A program made the translations under genes and the position numbers. Below, piece by piece: positions 50,825 through 59,659 of a stretch of 64,000 bases of DNA (the first letter of the stretch is position 1; the number at the start of each line of letters is the position of its first letter). The notes below the pieces were generated by a model. It worked only from the letters and a program-made list of their open reading frames with translations. It did no database searches and was not told the DNA's origin. Source of the stretch: Fodinicola acaciae (GTDB lineage: Bacteria; Actinomycetota; Actinomycetes; Mycobacteriales; HKI-0501); assembly GCF_010993745.1 (NCBI RefSeq), contig NZ_WOTN01000002.1:1674001-1738000 (forward strand). The letters run 5' to 3'.

Positions 50825-52243
50825 TCATGGTGCCGCAACCCGCTTCAGATAGCCGTGGATCGCCTCGGCCGAGCCGCTGATCGCGCCGACGTAGCCGTCC
50901 GGTCGTACGAGCACCAGCGCCGGCGCGGCGATGTCGTACGCGTCTGACGGCTCCATCGGCTGGACGCGTACGCCGGGCAGGTCGGGCGTGGCCATGCCGA
51001 AGGCCAGCAAGGTGAAGTGCGGTCCGCGGAGCACGTCGAACAGCCGCCGGCCGTCCGGCAGCGGCACGTCCGGCGCGCGGTCGCCGGCGCGCAGTCGTCC
51101 AGGCTCCGCGCGGTCGTCGAGCGCCAGCGGTCCGTGGCGATAGGTGATGTCGAGCTGGTGGATCGCCGGTGCCGGTTCGAGCGTCGGCCGGAAGTCGGCT
51201 TTGTGCAGCGTCGTACTCACGCCGAGCACCTGCGCCGCGACCGGCATCCGCTCGGCCTCGTACGTGTCGAGCAGCTCCTCCGGCGCGCCGGCCAGCACCG
51301 CGGCGAGCTTCCAGCCCAGGTTGTGCGCGTCCTGGACGCTGGTGTTCAGGCCCTGGCCGCCGGCCGAGGAGTGAACGTGCGCCGCGTCGCCGGCCAGCAG
51401 GACGCGGCCGAGGCGGAAGCGGTCGACCATGCGTACGTTCACCTTGTAGAGCGAAATCCACCGCAGGTCGGACAACTCGATGTCGTGCCGGCCGGACCGG
51501 TCCACCAGCAGCTGGCGCACCGACTCGATGGTGAGCGGCGGCACCTGGTCGGCCGGCATGTTCGTGACGAACTGGTAGTAGTGGCTGTCCGGCAGGTTCC
51601 ACAGCGCGAATCGTTCCGTCACGTCGCCGGTTTTGCTGAGAATATGGCAGAAAACACCGTCGAGACCGGTCACGCGTACGTCCCCGATCAGCGTCCGCTC
51701 GGACGGAAACGTCTCGCCGGCGAAGCCGACGCCGGACGCCTTGCGGATCGTGCTGCGGCCGCCGTCGGCGCCGACCAGATAGTCGGCGCGCGCGGTCTCG
51801 GTGCTGCCGTCGCGCGTCACCGTGGCCGTGACACTTTCGTTGTCCTGATGGAAGTCTGTGACCTCCGCGCCGAAAACGACCTCGCCTCCCAGGCTCAGCA
51901 GGCGGTCGTACAGAATTTTGTCCGTGCGCCACTGGGGAATCAGCCGGTGCTGAGGTCCGTCCGGCACGGGTGTGCCGAACATCTCGGCGAGCGTACGCTC
52001 GGCGACGACCTCTTTGCCGCTATAGATCCGAAACGACGGGAACGGCATGCTGCCGTCGCGGATCTGCTCGCCGACACCGAGCAGATCGAAGACTTCCTGT
52101 GTCCGCGGGGTGAGGCCTTTTCCGCGCGATCCGACGAAAAGTCCGTCGGCCTTGTCGTACACGCGGCACGGCACGCCGCGGCTGACCAGCTCGCAGGCCA
52201 ACGTGAGGCCGGTGGGTCCCGCCCCTGCGATAATGACTGTCAT
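50825..52243 (-). CDS. FAD-dependent aromatic monooxygenase (rifampicin/PgaE-like)
   Basis: A 472-residue class A flavin monooxygenase: FAD motif IIAGAGPTGLTLACELV (about 4-20), DG motif YLVGADGGRSTIRKASG, GD motif GRVLLAGDAAHVHSSAGGQGLNTSVQDAHNLGWKL, and a C-terminal thioredoxin-like domain from about 370. This architecture is shared by polyketide hydroxylases and rifampicin monooxygenase. The ATG overlaps the TetR stop by four bases (ATGA) with an AAGGAAA site. The substrate is not known; detoxification or tailoring are both possible. Confidence 0.9.
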   Translation of the reverse strand: MTVIIAGAGPTGLTLACELVSRGVPCRVYDKADGLFVGSRGKGLTPRTQEVFDLLGVGEQIRDGSMPFPSFRIYSGKEVVAERTLAEMFGTPVPDGPQHRLIPQWRTDKILYDRLLSLGGEVVFGAEVTDFHQDNESVTATVTRDGSTETARADYLVGADGGRSTIRKASGVGFAGETFPSERTLIGDVRVTGLDGVFCHILSKTGDVTERFALWNLPDSHYYQFVTNMPADQVPPLTIESVRQLLVDRSGRHDIELSDLRWISLYKVNVRMVDRFRLGRVLLAGDAAHVHSSAGGQGLNTSVQDAHNLGWKLAAVLAGAPEELLDTYEAERMPVAAQVLGVSTTLHKADFRPTLEPAPAIHQLDITYRHGPLALDDRAEPGRLRAGDRAPDVPLPDGRRLFDVLRGPHFTLLAFGMATPDLPGVRVQPMEPSDAYDIAAPALVLVRPDGYVGAISGSAEAIHGYLKRVAAP

Positions 52244-52809
52244 GATTTTCCTTTCCGTAAAAGGACAAGCAGCACGTCGTCGACCAGCCGCGCGATGAAC
52301 GCGTCGTCCAGCTCCGCGCGTTGCAGGCGGTGCACGACCATCGCCTCGGCCACGTCGTGGACCAGCTCGGCGTCGACTCCGGGCGGCAGCTCGCCACGCT
52401 TCACGGCCCTGACGAGCGGGTCGTGGAACGGCGAGATCTCCTCGTTTTCCAGATGTTTCTTGAGAGCGCTGGCCAGCTGCGAGTCGGTGCGCATCAGCTG
52501 CGCCAGCTCCGCGTACACGGCGAGCGGAAACTCCGTCGCCTTGCGCCGTACCGTTTCCAGTGCGGCGATGAGGTCCGTACGCAGCGCGCCGGTGTCCGGC
52601 GCCGACGCGTTGAACGCCGCGTCGTGCGCGTCCAGTGCGGCTTTGACCAGCTCCGCTTTGTTGCTCCAGCGCCGATAAATCGTCGTCTTGCTGGCGCGCG
52701 CCTCGGCCGCCACCGCGTCGATCGTCAACGCCTCGTAGCCGCCGCTGGCGAGCAGCCGCATCGTCGCGTCGAGGATCGCGTCCTCGCGCGGCTTTCCTCG
52801 GACCATCAT
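52240..52809 (-). CDS. TetR/AcrR-family regulator
   Basis: A 189-residue repressor with the HTH AILDATMRLLASGGYEALTIDAVAAEARASKTTIYRRW-type segment (about 11-48) and a TetR_C_11/16-like ligand domain. It is the first gene of the operon with the FAD monooxygenase, kinase and response regulator. A nearly perfect 30-base palindrome six bases upstream of the ATG (52815-52844) is the likely autoregulatory operator, so ligand binding would derepress the whole operon. Confidence 0.9.
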   Translation of the reverse strand: MMVRGKPREDAILDATMRLLASGGYEALTIDAVAAEARASKTTIYRRWSNKAELVKAALDAHDAAFNASAPDTGALRTDLIAALETVRRKATEFPLAVYAELAQLMRTDSQLASALKKHLENEEISPFHDPLVRAVKRGELPPGVDAELVHDVAEAMVVHRLQRAELDDAFIARLVDDVLLVLLRKGKS

Positions 52810-52814
52810 GAGTG

Positions 52815-52844
52815 GAAGTGTACGGTACGCGTATCGTACACTTC
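52815..52844. promoter_or_regulatory. 30-base TetR operator
   Basis: GAAGTGTACGGTAC and GTATCGTACACTTC are 14-base arms with one mismatch around GC, immediately upstream of the TetR start codon. The GTGTACG half-sites are typical of TetR-family operators. It overlaps the expected promoter of the operon. Confidence 0.78.
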
Positions 52845-52902
52845 AAGAGGCGGACCCGCTGCGCGGCGAGAATGCCCGCTCGTGTAGTGTTCTCTGAGCT
52901 GA

Positions 52903-52974
52903 GCCCCCGTAGCTCAGGGGATAGAGCACCGCCCTCCGGAGGCGGGTGCGCAGGTTCGAATCCTGCCGGGGGCA
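52903..52974 (+). tRNA. tRNA-Arg (anticodon CCG)
   Basis: A 72-base cloverleaf. Acceptor GCCCCCG pairs with CGGGGGC, D stem GCTC/GAGC, anticodon stem CCGCC/GGCGG with loop CTCCGGA giving anticodon CCG, T stem GCAGG/CCTGC with loop TTCGAAT, discriminator A. CCA is not fully encoded (A then CCC). It reads the CGG codon. Its 3' part is the start of the 95-base tandem array that follows. Confidence 0.95.
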
Positions 52975-53442
52975 CCCAGACCAGGGAAATGGTCTCCCGC
53001 CGAGGTAACCCGTGAGCACCGCGCCGCGCCAGATGGGCGGGTGCGCAGGTTCGAATCCTGCCGGGGGCACCCAGACCAGGGAAATGGTCTCCCGCCGAGG
53101 TAACCCGTGAGCACCGCGCCGCGCCAGATGGGCGGGTGCGCAGGTTCGAATCCTGCCGGGGGCACCCAGACCAGGGAAATGGTCTCCCGCCGAGGTAACC
53201 CGTGAGCACCGCGCCGCGCCAGATGGGCGGGTGCGCAGGTTCGAATCCTGCCGGGGGCACCCAGACCAGGGAAATGGTCTCCCGCCGAGGTAACCCGTGA
53301 GCACCGCGCCGCGCCAGATGGGCGGGTGCGCAGGTTCGAATCCTGCCGGGGGCACCCAGACCAGGGAAATGGTCTCCCGCCGAGGTAACCCGTGAGCACC
53401 GCGCCGCGCCAGATGGGCGGGTGCGAATCCTGCCGGGGGCAC
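52941..53442 (+). repeat. 95-base tandem array derived from the tRNA-Arg 3' half
   Basis: Five units of exactly 95 bases start at 52941, 53036, 53131, 53226 and 53321, and a sixth partial unit starts at 53416. The first unit is the 3' half of the real tRNA plus 61 downstream bases. Each unit has the tRNA anticodon-stem 3' strand, variable loop, T arm and acceptor 3' strand, then a spacer with the hairpin AGACCA-GGGAAA-TGGTCT and GAGCACCGC. The full units look identical. The last unit lacks eight bases of the T arm. There are no variable spacers. Confidence 0.9.
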
Positions 53443-53570
53443 CACACCAAAAGACCCTCACCAGCCGATACGCTGATGCCGCCCACCAACCTGGCGTGTT
53501 CGTCGTCCAGGCAGCTGACGTAGGTCTTCATGATCTTGTCCGCGTGGCCGACAATTGTCGCCGTCGGCGG
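53443..53570 (-). pseudogene. Tyrosine recombinase (integrase) C-terminal remnant
   Basis: On the minus strand the frame reads TATIVGHADKIMKTYVSC followed by LDDEHARLVGGISVSAGEG. This matches the end of phage-type integrases: the GHA/D box with its His, then the Tyr nucleophile in TYV and a short acidic helix. No stop codon follows and the frame runs straight into the tRNA-derived repeats. The rest of the integrase is missing. It is a scar of an element once integrated at the tRNA. Confidence 0.6.
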
Positions 53571-53646
53571 GATAGCCCCTTGACGGAGCGGGCAGCCGAG
53601 CGTACGACATCGGTGGCTTCTGAAATCGATCCCCAAGGGAGCGCTG

Positions 53647-55713
53647 ATGCGGCGTCGGACCTTTCTGCTGTCAGTGGTCGCGGCCAGCGCCGCGTTACCG
53701 GCACTTGGGACATCCGCCGCCTCCGCGACCACGACGTGCGCCGGTCTGCAGTTGCTGAGCGGACCGGAATTTCCCATCGGCGCCTTCTGGCCGCCGTCGA
53801 TGCAGCCGCGGTTCAACTCCCTCGATCGCTTTCAGGAAATGAAAGACGCCGGGTTCACGTTCTCGTTTGTCGGTGCGGGTGACTCCGACGACCCCGCGTA
53901 CGTTGGGTCGAGCCTCGATTTCGCCGCCAGGGTGGGCCTGAAGGCGCTGGTGGTGAACGGGCCGGACCGCGCACTGCAGGTGGCCGACACCTACCAGAGT
54001 TACCAATCCTTCGCAGGGTTCCGGCTGTCCGACGAACCAGGTCCGGATCAGTTCGGTTCGCTGGCCAACGGGCTGGCGGCCGTGCGCTCGAAGGTGCCGG
54101 GTTTGTTGCCGTACATCAATCTCTATCCACAAGACGGTGACGGGTTCCGCGCGTACGTGCAGGGTTTCATCAACACCGTGCGACCAGTGATGCTTTCCTA
54201 CGACAGCTATCCGCTGTTTGCAGACGGATCCGACGACCCGAACTACTTCTCCCGATGGCAGATCTTCCGCGCGATCGGCCTGGGCAGCGGATTGCCGACC
54301 TGGCACTACATCCAGAGCATCTCCTACAATGGCCACCGGTTGCCGACCGCGCCGGAGTTGGCTTGGCAGATCAACGTCAACCTCGCGTACGGCTGCAAGG
54401 GCATCCAGTATTTCTGCTACTGGCAGCCACCGAACACCAATGAAACCTTCGGTCCGGCGCTTATCGACTACGACGGTGACCGCACCGCGTTGTACGACGC
54501 GGCCAAGGCGTTCAACCTCGGTTGGCTCGCACCCGTCGGTGCCGAACTGAAGCCGTTGGTCTCCGAAAAGGTGACACATGCCAACGAATCCCCGCTGCCG
54601 GCTGGGACGCTCGGATTCACCGCGGATCCCTATGTGACCGGCACCTCCGGCAGCGCGGTGATTGTGTCGCGATTCCGTGCTGTCGCGCGAGGGCAGCGGA
54701 CCCGCTGGCTGTTGTTGGCCAACCGATCCCACAATGCCGTCGCGCGCACGAATGTCGCGATCAACACGGCAACCGTGTCCAGCGTGTCACGGTTCGATCC
54801 GGCCACGCGTACGTACAACCCGGACAGCACGACGGTCTCCGTATCGCTGGATCCTGGCGCGGCGGCTCTCTATCGCCTCGACGCCTCAGGTGAATGGCTG
54901 GATCCGCAACTCCATCTCGTTCTGGTCGGCAATGGCGCTGTTTACCACGCACTCCAGGAAACGGCCGGCGGTTGGGACGGGCCAAACGAGCTCGGCGATG
55001 CCAGCCGGTTGGTTGCCACCGCGGAGGTCAATGCCGAGCTGCACGTCGTCGAAATCGACGGCAACACGATGTATCACCGCATACGATTCATCGACGGCAG
55101 CTGGGCTCCACACAACGCGTTCGTCACGATGAGCGGAATCAGCTCGGTTGCGGCGGCATCGGTGGCCGGCGAGCTGCACGTCGCGCTCGTGACCAATCGC
55201 GTTGTCTATCACGCGATCCGGCACGCCGACGGCACCTGGGACGGATTCAACCGTCTCGGTGACGCCGCCGATCTCATCGCGATCGCCGAGGTGGACGGAG
55301 AGCTGCAGGTCGCCGAAATCGACGGAAACTCGATCTATCACCGCGTACGATCGGCGGATCGCAATTGGAGCAGCCGAAACCTGCTGGCCAGTCTCGGATC
55401 GGTCACCTCCGTCGCGGCGACCGGAGCCGGCCGCGAACTGATCCTCGGCATCGTGGCGGCCGGAAACCTCTGCTATTCGGTCAAGCATGCGGACGGCAGC
55501 TGGATTTTTCCCACCGCGACCGGAGACGTGGCGGCTCAGGTTTCGGTGGCGATGGTCGGCGGCGAAGTCGCCTTCATCTTCACCGCGAATGATGGCCTCC
55601 AGCAACGAATCCGTCACTCTGACGGCGGTTTCGGTGCCGTGAGTGCCATCGCGACACCGGTGCGTCCGACCGCACTTGCCGCGACCGGTCGTTCACCCGA
55701 TCCCTGCGCATAA
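53647..55713 (+). CDS. Secreted TIM-barrel enzyme with C-terminal beta-propeller-like repeats
   Basis: A 688-residue protein with a twin-arginine-like signal (MRRRTFLLSVVAASAALPAL, mature from about 28). Residues about 35-320 look like a glycoside-hydrolase TIM barrel: an N-terminal FPIGAFWPP strand, GFRLSDEPGPDQFG with a possible acid Glu (about 130), and GCKGIQYFCYWQPPNTNETFG near 255-275. Residues about 325-410 form a small beta domain. From 420 to 680 there are repeated units of about 45-50 residues of the form ELHVVEIDGNTMYHRIR / DGSWAPHN, resembling the blades of PLL-type bacterial lectins. Family number not recognised. A GGGAG site precedes the ATG. Confidence 0.65.
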   Translation: MRRRTFLLSVVAASAALPALGTSAASATTTCAGLQLLSGPEFPIGAFWPPSMQPRFNSLDRFQEMKDAGFTFSFVGAGDSDDPAYVGSSLDFAARVGLKALVVNGPDRALQVADTYQSYQSFAGFRLSDEPGPDQFGSLANGLAAVRSKVPGLLPYINLYPQDGDGFRAYVQGFINTVRPVMLSYDSYPLFADGSDDPNYFSRWQIFRAIGLGSGLPTWHYIQSISYNGHRLPTAPELAWQINVNLAYGCKGIQYFCYWQPPNTNETFGPALIDYDGDRTALYDAAKAFNLGWLAPVGAELKPLVSEKVTHANESPLPAGTLGFTADPYVTGTSGSAVIVSRFRAVARGQRTRWLLLANRSHNAVARTNVAINTATVSSVSRFDPATRTYNPDSTTVSVSLDPGAAALYRLDASGEWLDPQLHLVLVGNGAVYHALQETAGGWDGPNELGDASRLVATAEVNAELHVVEIDGNTMYHRIRFIDGSWAPHNAFVTMSGISSVAAASVAGELHVALVTNRVVYHAIRHADGTWDGFNRLGDAADLIAIAEVDGELQVAEIDGNSIYHRVRSADRNWSSRNLLASLGSVTSVAATGAGRELILGIVAAGNLCYSVKHADGSWIFPTATGDVAAQVSVAMVGGEVAFIFTANDGLQQRIRHSDGGFGAVSAIATPVRPTALAATGRSPDPCA

Positions 55714-55731
55714 TTCCTTTTCCGCGCCGCA

Positions 55732-56172
55732 TCACACCGTCGTCGACCGCGCGGATCGACCGAAGACGACGCCGAGAATGATCATCGCTACGCCGAGGCC
55801 GAAGTGCAGCCAGTTGTCGGCGGTGTTGATCGGAACGAAGTTCGCCATGCTCGCTTGGTCGATCACCAGACCGTAGATCCACAGGATCAGGTAGACGATG
55901 CCTCCGCCGATCAGGAACCAGTATGCGCCGGTCATGGTGCGGGCCAGGACCAAGCCGACGACGCCGAAAGCCAGGTGCACGATGTTGTGCAGCACCGAAA
56001 CGGTGAACAGGCCGAGCAACATGGCGCCGGAGTGATGGCCGGCGAACATCAACATCCCGTAATTGCTCGTCACACCGGGAATGAACCCCAGCACACCGAC
56101 CAGCAGAAACGCCGCCGACACGATGGTGGCGACCAACCGGATCGGGGCGAGCCGGCTTGTCGTGGTGGCCAT
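55732..56172 (-). CDS. DUF4383 membrane protein
   Basis: A 146-residue protein with four transmembrane helices (about 12-32, 50-70, 75-95 and 118-140). It carries the family's HNIVHLAFGVVGLVLAR segment in the middle and a DNWLHFGLGVAMIILG ending. Function unknown. The second of two nearby ATGs (56172) is favoured because GAGGAG lies nine bases before it; the ATG at 56181 touches that site. It converges on the secreted-enzyme gene and stands apart from the glycosidase genes. Confidence 0.85.
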   Translation of the reverse strand: MATTTSRLAPIRLVATIVSAAFLLVGVLGFIPGVTSNYGMLMFAGHHSGAMLLGLFTVSVLHNIVHLAFGVVGLVLARTMTGAYWFLIGGGIVYLILWIYGLVIDQASMANFVPINTADNWLHFGLGVAMIILGVVFGRSARSTTV

Positions 56173-56521
56173 GGCAATCATCTCCTCAACACTGGATGGA
56201 AGAACCGGAACAACCCGGCTGCGCGATGTCACCCGCTGAGCCGTTCTGTCATTCGCCTCACATACGCGTTCGTAGCAGCGGCACATTTGGATGGGACCGA
56301 GGCTGTAGGCCGGGGCACCCAGAACGAGGGACCTCCCGCCGAATCGCTCCGCTTTATCGCTCCCACGCGTGACTGGCTCTTGTCGTCGTGCCGCGCATCG
56401 CATACCCTCATCTTCCAAATCACAAGGCTATCTTCGATATACAAGAGAAAGGTTTCACCTCGCCGGCATGGCTGTAGCCGGAAATGTCCGGATCTCGAGG
56501 TTTTGGCTGTGTGGAGGTGCG

Positions 56522-58015
56522 ATGCGACGCGTACGAATGCTGGTGGCGGCGCTGATCGCGGTGATGGTGTGTGTCGCCTCGGTCGGCCCGGCCGGTGCCA
56601 GTCCGGCAGGTGGGACGTTCCGTAACCCGATCAAGTTGAACGCGCCCGATCCGCAGATCGTCTACACCGGCGGCTACTACTACTTGACGTACACGCAGGG
56701 CGATGTCATCACGTTGACGCGGGCGAGGTCGGTCAAGGGGCTCGCTACGGCGACGCCGACCAAGGTCTGGGACGGTGCCAGTGGCGCGGCGATGGGTGCC
56801 TGTTGTGACATCTGGGCGCCGGAGCTGCACCAGATCGGGAATCGTTGGTATATCTACTACACGGCCGACGCGAGCAGTGGTGATTTCGGCAGCCACAACA
56901 TGTACGTGCTGCAGTCCGCCGGCAGCGACCCGCTCGGACCGTACACGAACCACCAGTTGACCAGCGACGGTGCGTTTTCCATCGACGGTACGGTGCTGCA
57001 GCAGCCCAACGGTTCGCTTTATCTGATCTGGTCCCGGATTCCACCCGGCGACCCGAACAACGAGCAGGACATCGTCATCGCGCCGATGAGCGACCCGGTG
57101 ACCGTCAGCGGCCCCTTCGCCACCCTGTCCCGGCCGACCAACACCTGGGAGCAGAGCCGCGGCTGGGTCAACGAGGGCCCGACCGTGCTGCAACACGGCG
57201 GAAAGACCTACATCGTGTTCTCGGTCAGTGGCTGCGCCTCGCCTGATTACGGCCTGGCGATGCTGACCCTGACCGGCGGCGATGTCCTGGATCCAGCGGC
57301 GTGGACCAAGTCGTCATCGAAGGTTTTCGCGCGCGCGGACGACAACTGGGTGTACGGACCCGGCCACAACAGCTTCTTCACCTCTCCGGACGGCACCGAG
57401 GTGTGGAACGTCTACCACGCGGTCGGCAACTCCGCCGGAAGCTGCGACGACGACCGATCCGCCCGCATACAGCGGGTCAACTTCCGTGCCGACGGCACAC
57501 CCGACTTTGGCATACCAGCGGCCACCTGGCAGACACTCGCCCTGCCCTCCGGTGACCCCGATCTAGCGACGGTGCCTACGGGCACGTACCGGCTGACGCC
57601 GCAACACGACACCGGGAGGGCACTGGATGTCGGCGGCTGCGTGACGACACCCAACGCCACAGTGGACACCTACAACTACTGGGGTGGCGCCTGCCAGAAA
57701 TGGAACATCACCCCGGCAACCGGCGGCGCGTACAAGATCACCGCGGTGAACAGCGGTCTGGCGCTGGAGGTGCTGGGCTGCAACCCGGCCCGCGCATCAC
57801 AGGTCGATGTGTATCCCTACCGCTCCGGCGACGCCTGCCAGCAGTGGTATCTCGACCCGGTCGGCGACGGGTCGTACCGTATCAGTCAACAGTCCACCGG
57901 ACAGGCCCTGGACGTGGGCGGATGCACCAAGAACGAGGTGAACCCCGTCGACATCTGGCCATACTGGGCCACCGGCTATGGCACCTGCCAGCAGTGGCGG
58001 CTCGACCCCGTCTGA
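56522..58015 (+). CDS. Secreted GH43 glycosidase with ricin-type lectin domain
   Basis: A 497-residue protein with a Sec signal peptide (cleavage after PAGA, about residue 26). The five-bladed GH43 catalytic domain covers about 30-345, with the three acids visible: Asp43 in APDPQIVY (base), Asp155 in SIDGTVL and Glu218 in VNEGPTVL (acid). Residues about 352-497 are a ricin B-type trefoil with repeated QxW-type ends (CQKWNI, CQQWYL, CQQWRL), a carbohydrate-binding module. It probably trims arabinose or xylose from plant polysaccharide side chains. GGAGG precedes the ATG. Confidence 0.92.
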   Translation: MRRVRMLVAALIAVMVCVASVGPAGASPAGGTFRNPIKLNAPDPQIVYTGGYYYLTYTQGDVITLTRARSVKGLATATPTKVWDGASGAAMGACCDIWAPELHQIGNRWYIYYTADASSGDFGSHNMYVLQSAGSDPLGPYTNHQLTSDGAFSIDGTVLQQPNGSLYLIWSRIPPGDPNNEQDIVIAPMSDPVTVSGPFATLSRPTNTWEQSRGWVNEGPTVLQHGGKTYIVFSVSGCASPDYGLAMLTLTGGDVLDPAAWTKSSSKVFARADDNWVYGPGHNSFFTSPDGTEVWNVYHAVGNSAGSCDDDRSARIQRVNFRADGTPDFGIPAATWQTLALPSGDPDLATVPTGTYRLTPQHDTGRALDVGGCVTTPNATVDTYNYWGGACQKWNITPATGGAYKITAVNSGLALEVLGCNPARASQVDVYPYRSGDACQQWYLDPVGDGSYRISQQSTGQALDVGGCTKNEVNPVDIWPYWATGYGTCQQWRLDPV

Positions 58016-58034
58016 CCGCTGTCGACGGCAGCGG
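58016..58034 (+). terminator. Hairpin after the GH43 gene
   Basis: CCGCTG and CAGCGG form a 6-bp stem with a 7-base loop, starting immediately after the stop codon. There is no T tract. It lies between this gene and the convergent NB-ARC gene. Confidence 0.45.
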
Positions 58035-58189
58035 CCGAGGGCCGGGGGAGTGCAGCCAGATGATTTGATCAGTTGCGGCGCGCTCGTCAGGTTGGCGACG
58101 AAGCTGTTCTGGAAACGCAGCGAGATATCGCAGTCCGCGGCTTTGGCCGACATCCTCGGTCGCGGCGGATCCGCATTTCTCGCGCCGCA

Positions 58190-59560
58190 TCACGCAGTCA
58201 GGCCGACGCCGGCGGACATTTCCTTGGGCGGCGGCGCTGGCGCCCGATCAGTGGTGGCGGCTCTCAGAGCGTCTCGCATCAGCCGGTGAAACGTGTAGCG
58301 ATCTGGTCCCTGTTCGATCACCACGTTGTCCTCGACCAGTACGTCCAGCCATCGCCTCGCGCGCGAAAGGTCATAGCCACCAAGCGTGGCCAACACGCGG
58401 GCGTCGAAGGCCTCGGTGCGGCGGAGGCTGAGTTCTTGGAGAATCCCGCGCTGAGCGGCGGAGAACTTACCGAAAGACTGGCCGAGGGTTTCGCTGACAC
58501 TGCGATCGCCGAGCACCAACTCGGCCAGGCGAGAAGAGTCACGTGCCAAACGCGCCGCCTGGTGCGTGACCGTCCACGACGGCCTACTGCGCAATCGAGC
58601 GCCGGCAATGCGGATTGCCAATGGCAGATAGCCACACATTTCGGTGACGATGTCGATATCGCGATCGGTGGTAGCGCCAGGTGCGATGCGGGCCACGCGC
58701 ATGAACAGGCAAGCCGCCTCCGCAGGTGTGAGTACGTCCAGGGAAATGGTCGTGTCCGCGTCGAGGTCCGCGAGCTTTTTCCTGCTTGTCACCAACACCA
58801 TGGACGCGCCGGCGCCGGGCAGCAGGGAGCGGATCTGATGCGAGTGTGTCGCGTCGTCGAAGATCACCAACATGTGCCGGGTGGCCATGACGGCGCGCCA
58901 CAGAAGCATGCGGTCCGCGATGCTGTCGGGGACACGGTCATCGGCGACTCCCACTCGGCGCAACAATGACGCGAGGACCGCCGCCGTCGACGGTGGTCGC
59001 GCGTCCGACGCGTGTGCGCGCAGCTCGGTATAGAGAATTCCGTCCCGGAAATGGTCACCGACGCGATGGGCCGCATGGACGACCATGGCGGTTTTTCCGA
59101 TGCCTGCCATCCCGTCGACGCAGAGGAGACCAACGGTGTCCGCCGCGGCCTTCTGGCTGGCGACGGTTGCCTGCGTGAGTTGAGCCAATGGTGATTCTCT
59201 GCCGACGAAATCGGTGATCCCCGCCGGCAGTTCGTTGGTCCGCGCCCTGGTCGCCGCCGACCGATCGTCCTGCCCACAGGCATTGTCCTGCGTACCGGCC
59301 GACTGGGAATAGGTCGGATAGGCGGCTCGCATGAGCTCGGTGAACCGTGGACGCGAAAGGTCAAGTGCGTCCGCCAGCGCCCGCATCGACTGCCGGTATG
59401 GCACAAGGGTGCGGCCACGCTCTATGTCCCCCAGAGCGCGAAGGCTGAGTCCAGCCTTTGTCGCGAGTTCGTCCTGGGTCATGCCGGCGGCCAGTCGCAA
59501 CCTGCGCAACAGTTCGCCCAACGCCGCGGGTGGTTGTGCGGTAACGTCCACAGTAACCAT
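58190..59560 (-). CDS. XRE/NB-ARC (STAND) regulator, second of a tandem pair
   Basis: A 456-residue protein. Residues 12-75 are an XRE-type helix-turn-helix (LGELLRRLRLAAGMTQDELATKAGLSLRALGDIERG). NB-ARC follows from FVGRESPL (about 118), with Walker A GMAGIGKT (150-157), Walker B MLVIFDDA and the GxP-like LPLAIRIAG. The last ~80 residues form a winged-helix-like arm ending in HRLMRDALRAA. No TPR, WD40 or LRR sensor repeats follow, so it is shorter than most STAND regulators. The upstream paralog lies 99 bases away in the same direction; together they may control the surrounding glycosidase genes. Confidence 0.85.
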   Translation of the reverse strand: MVTVDVTAQPPAALGELLRRLRLAAGMTQDELATKAGLSLRALGDIERGRTLVPYRQSMRALADALDLSRPRFTELMRAAYPTYSQSAGTQDNACGQDDRSAATRARTNELPAGITDFVGRESPLAQLTQATVASQKAAADTVGLLCVDGMAGIGKTAMVVHAAHRVGDHFRDGILYTELRAHASDARPPSTAAVLASLLRRVGVADDRVPDSIADRMLLWRAVMATRHMLVIFDDATHSHQIRSLLPGAGASMVLVTSRKKLADLDADTTISLDVLTPAEAACLFMRVARIAPGATTDRDIDIVTEMCGYLPLAIRIAGARLRSRPSWTVTHQAARLARDSSRLAELVLGDRSVSETLGQSFGKFSAAQRGILQELSLRRTEAFDARVLATLGGYDLSRARRWLDVLVEDNVVIEQGPDRYTFHRLMRDALRAATTDRAPAPPPKEMSAGVGLTA

Positions 59561-59659
59561 GGTCTTTATGCCATTTCTGGGAAATGCCGCCGGTCGGTGA
59601 CCAGACGGTGCTTGACGCGCCTCGGTGCTCCGAAGCCCGTTGATGGCGACTTGGGAAGA

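Noticed and set aside
52941-53442. Regular repeats that could suggest a CRISPR array
   Set aside because: The units are contiguous 95-base copies with no variable spacers, and the sequence is clearly the tRNA 3' half; no cas genes are near.
52825-53461. Long minus-strand frames reading GAPGRIRTCAP, CPRQDSNLRT and VPPAGFEPAH repeats
   Set aside because: These are the well-known false translations of a tRNA gene; the frames run through tRNA-Arg and its 95-base tandem copies and have no start signal of their own.
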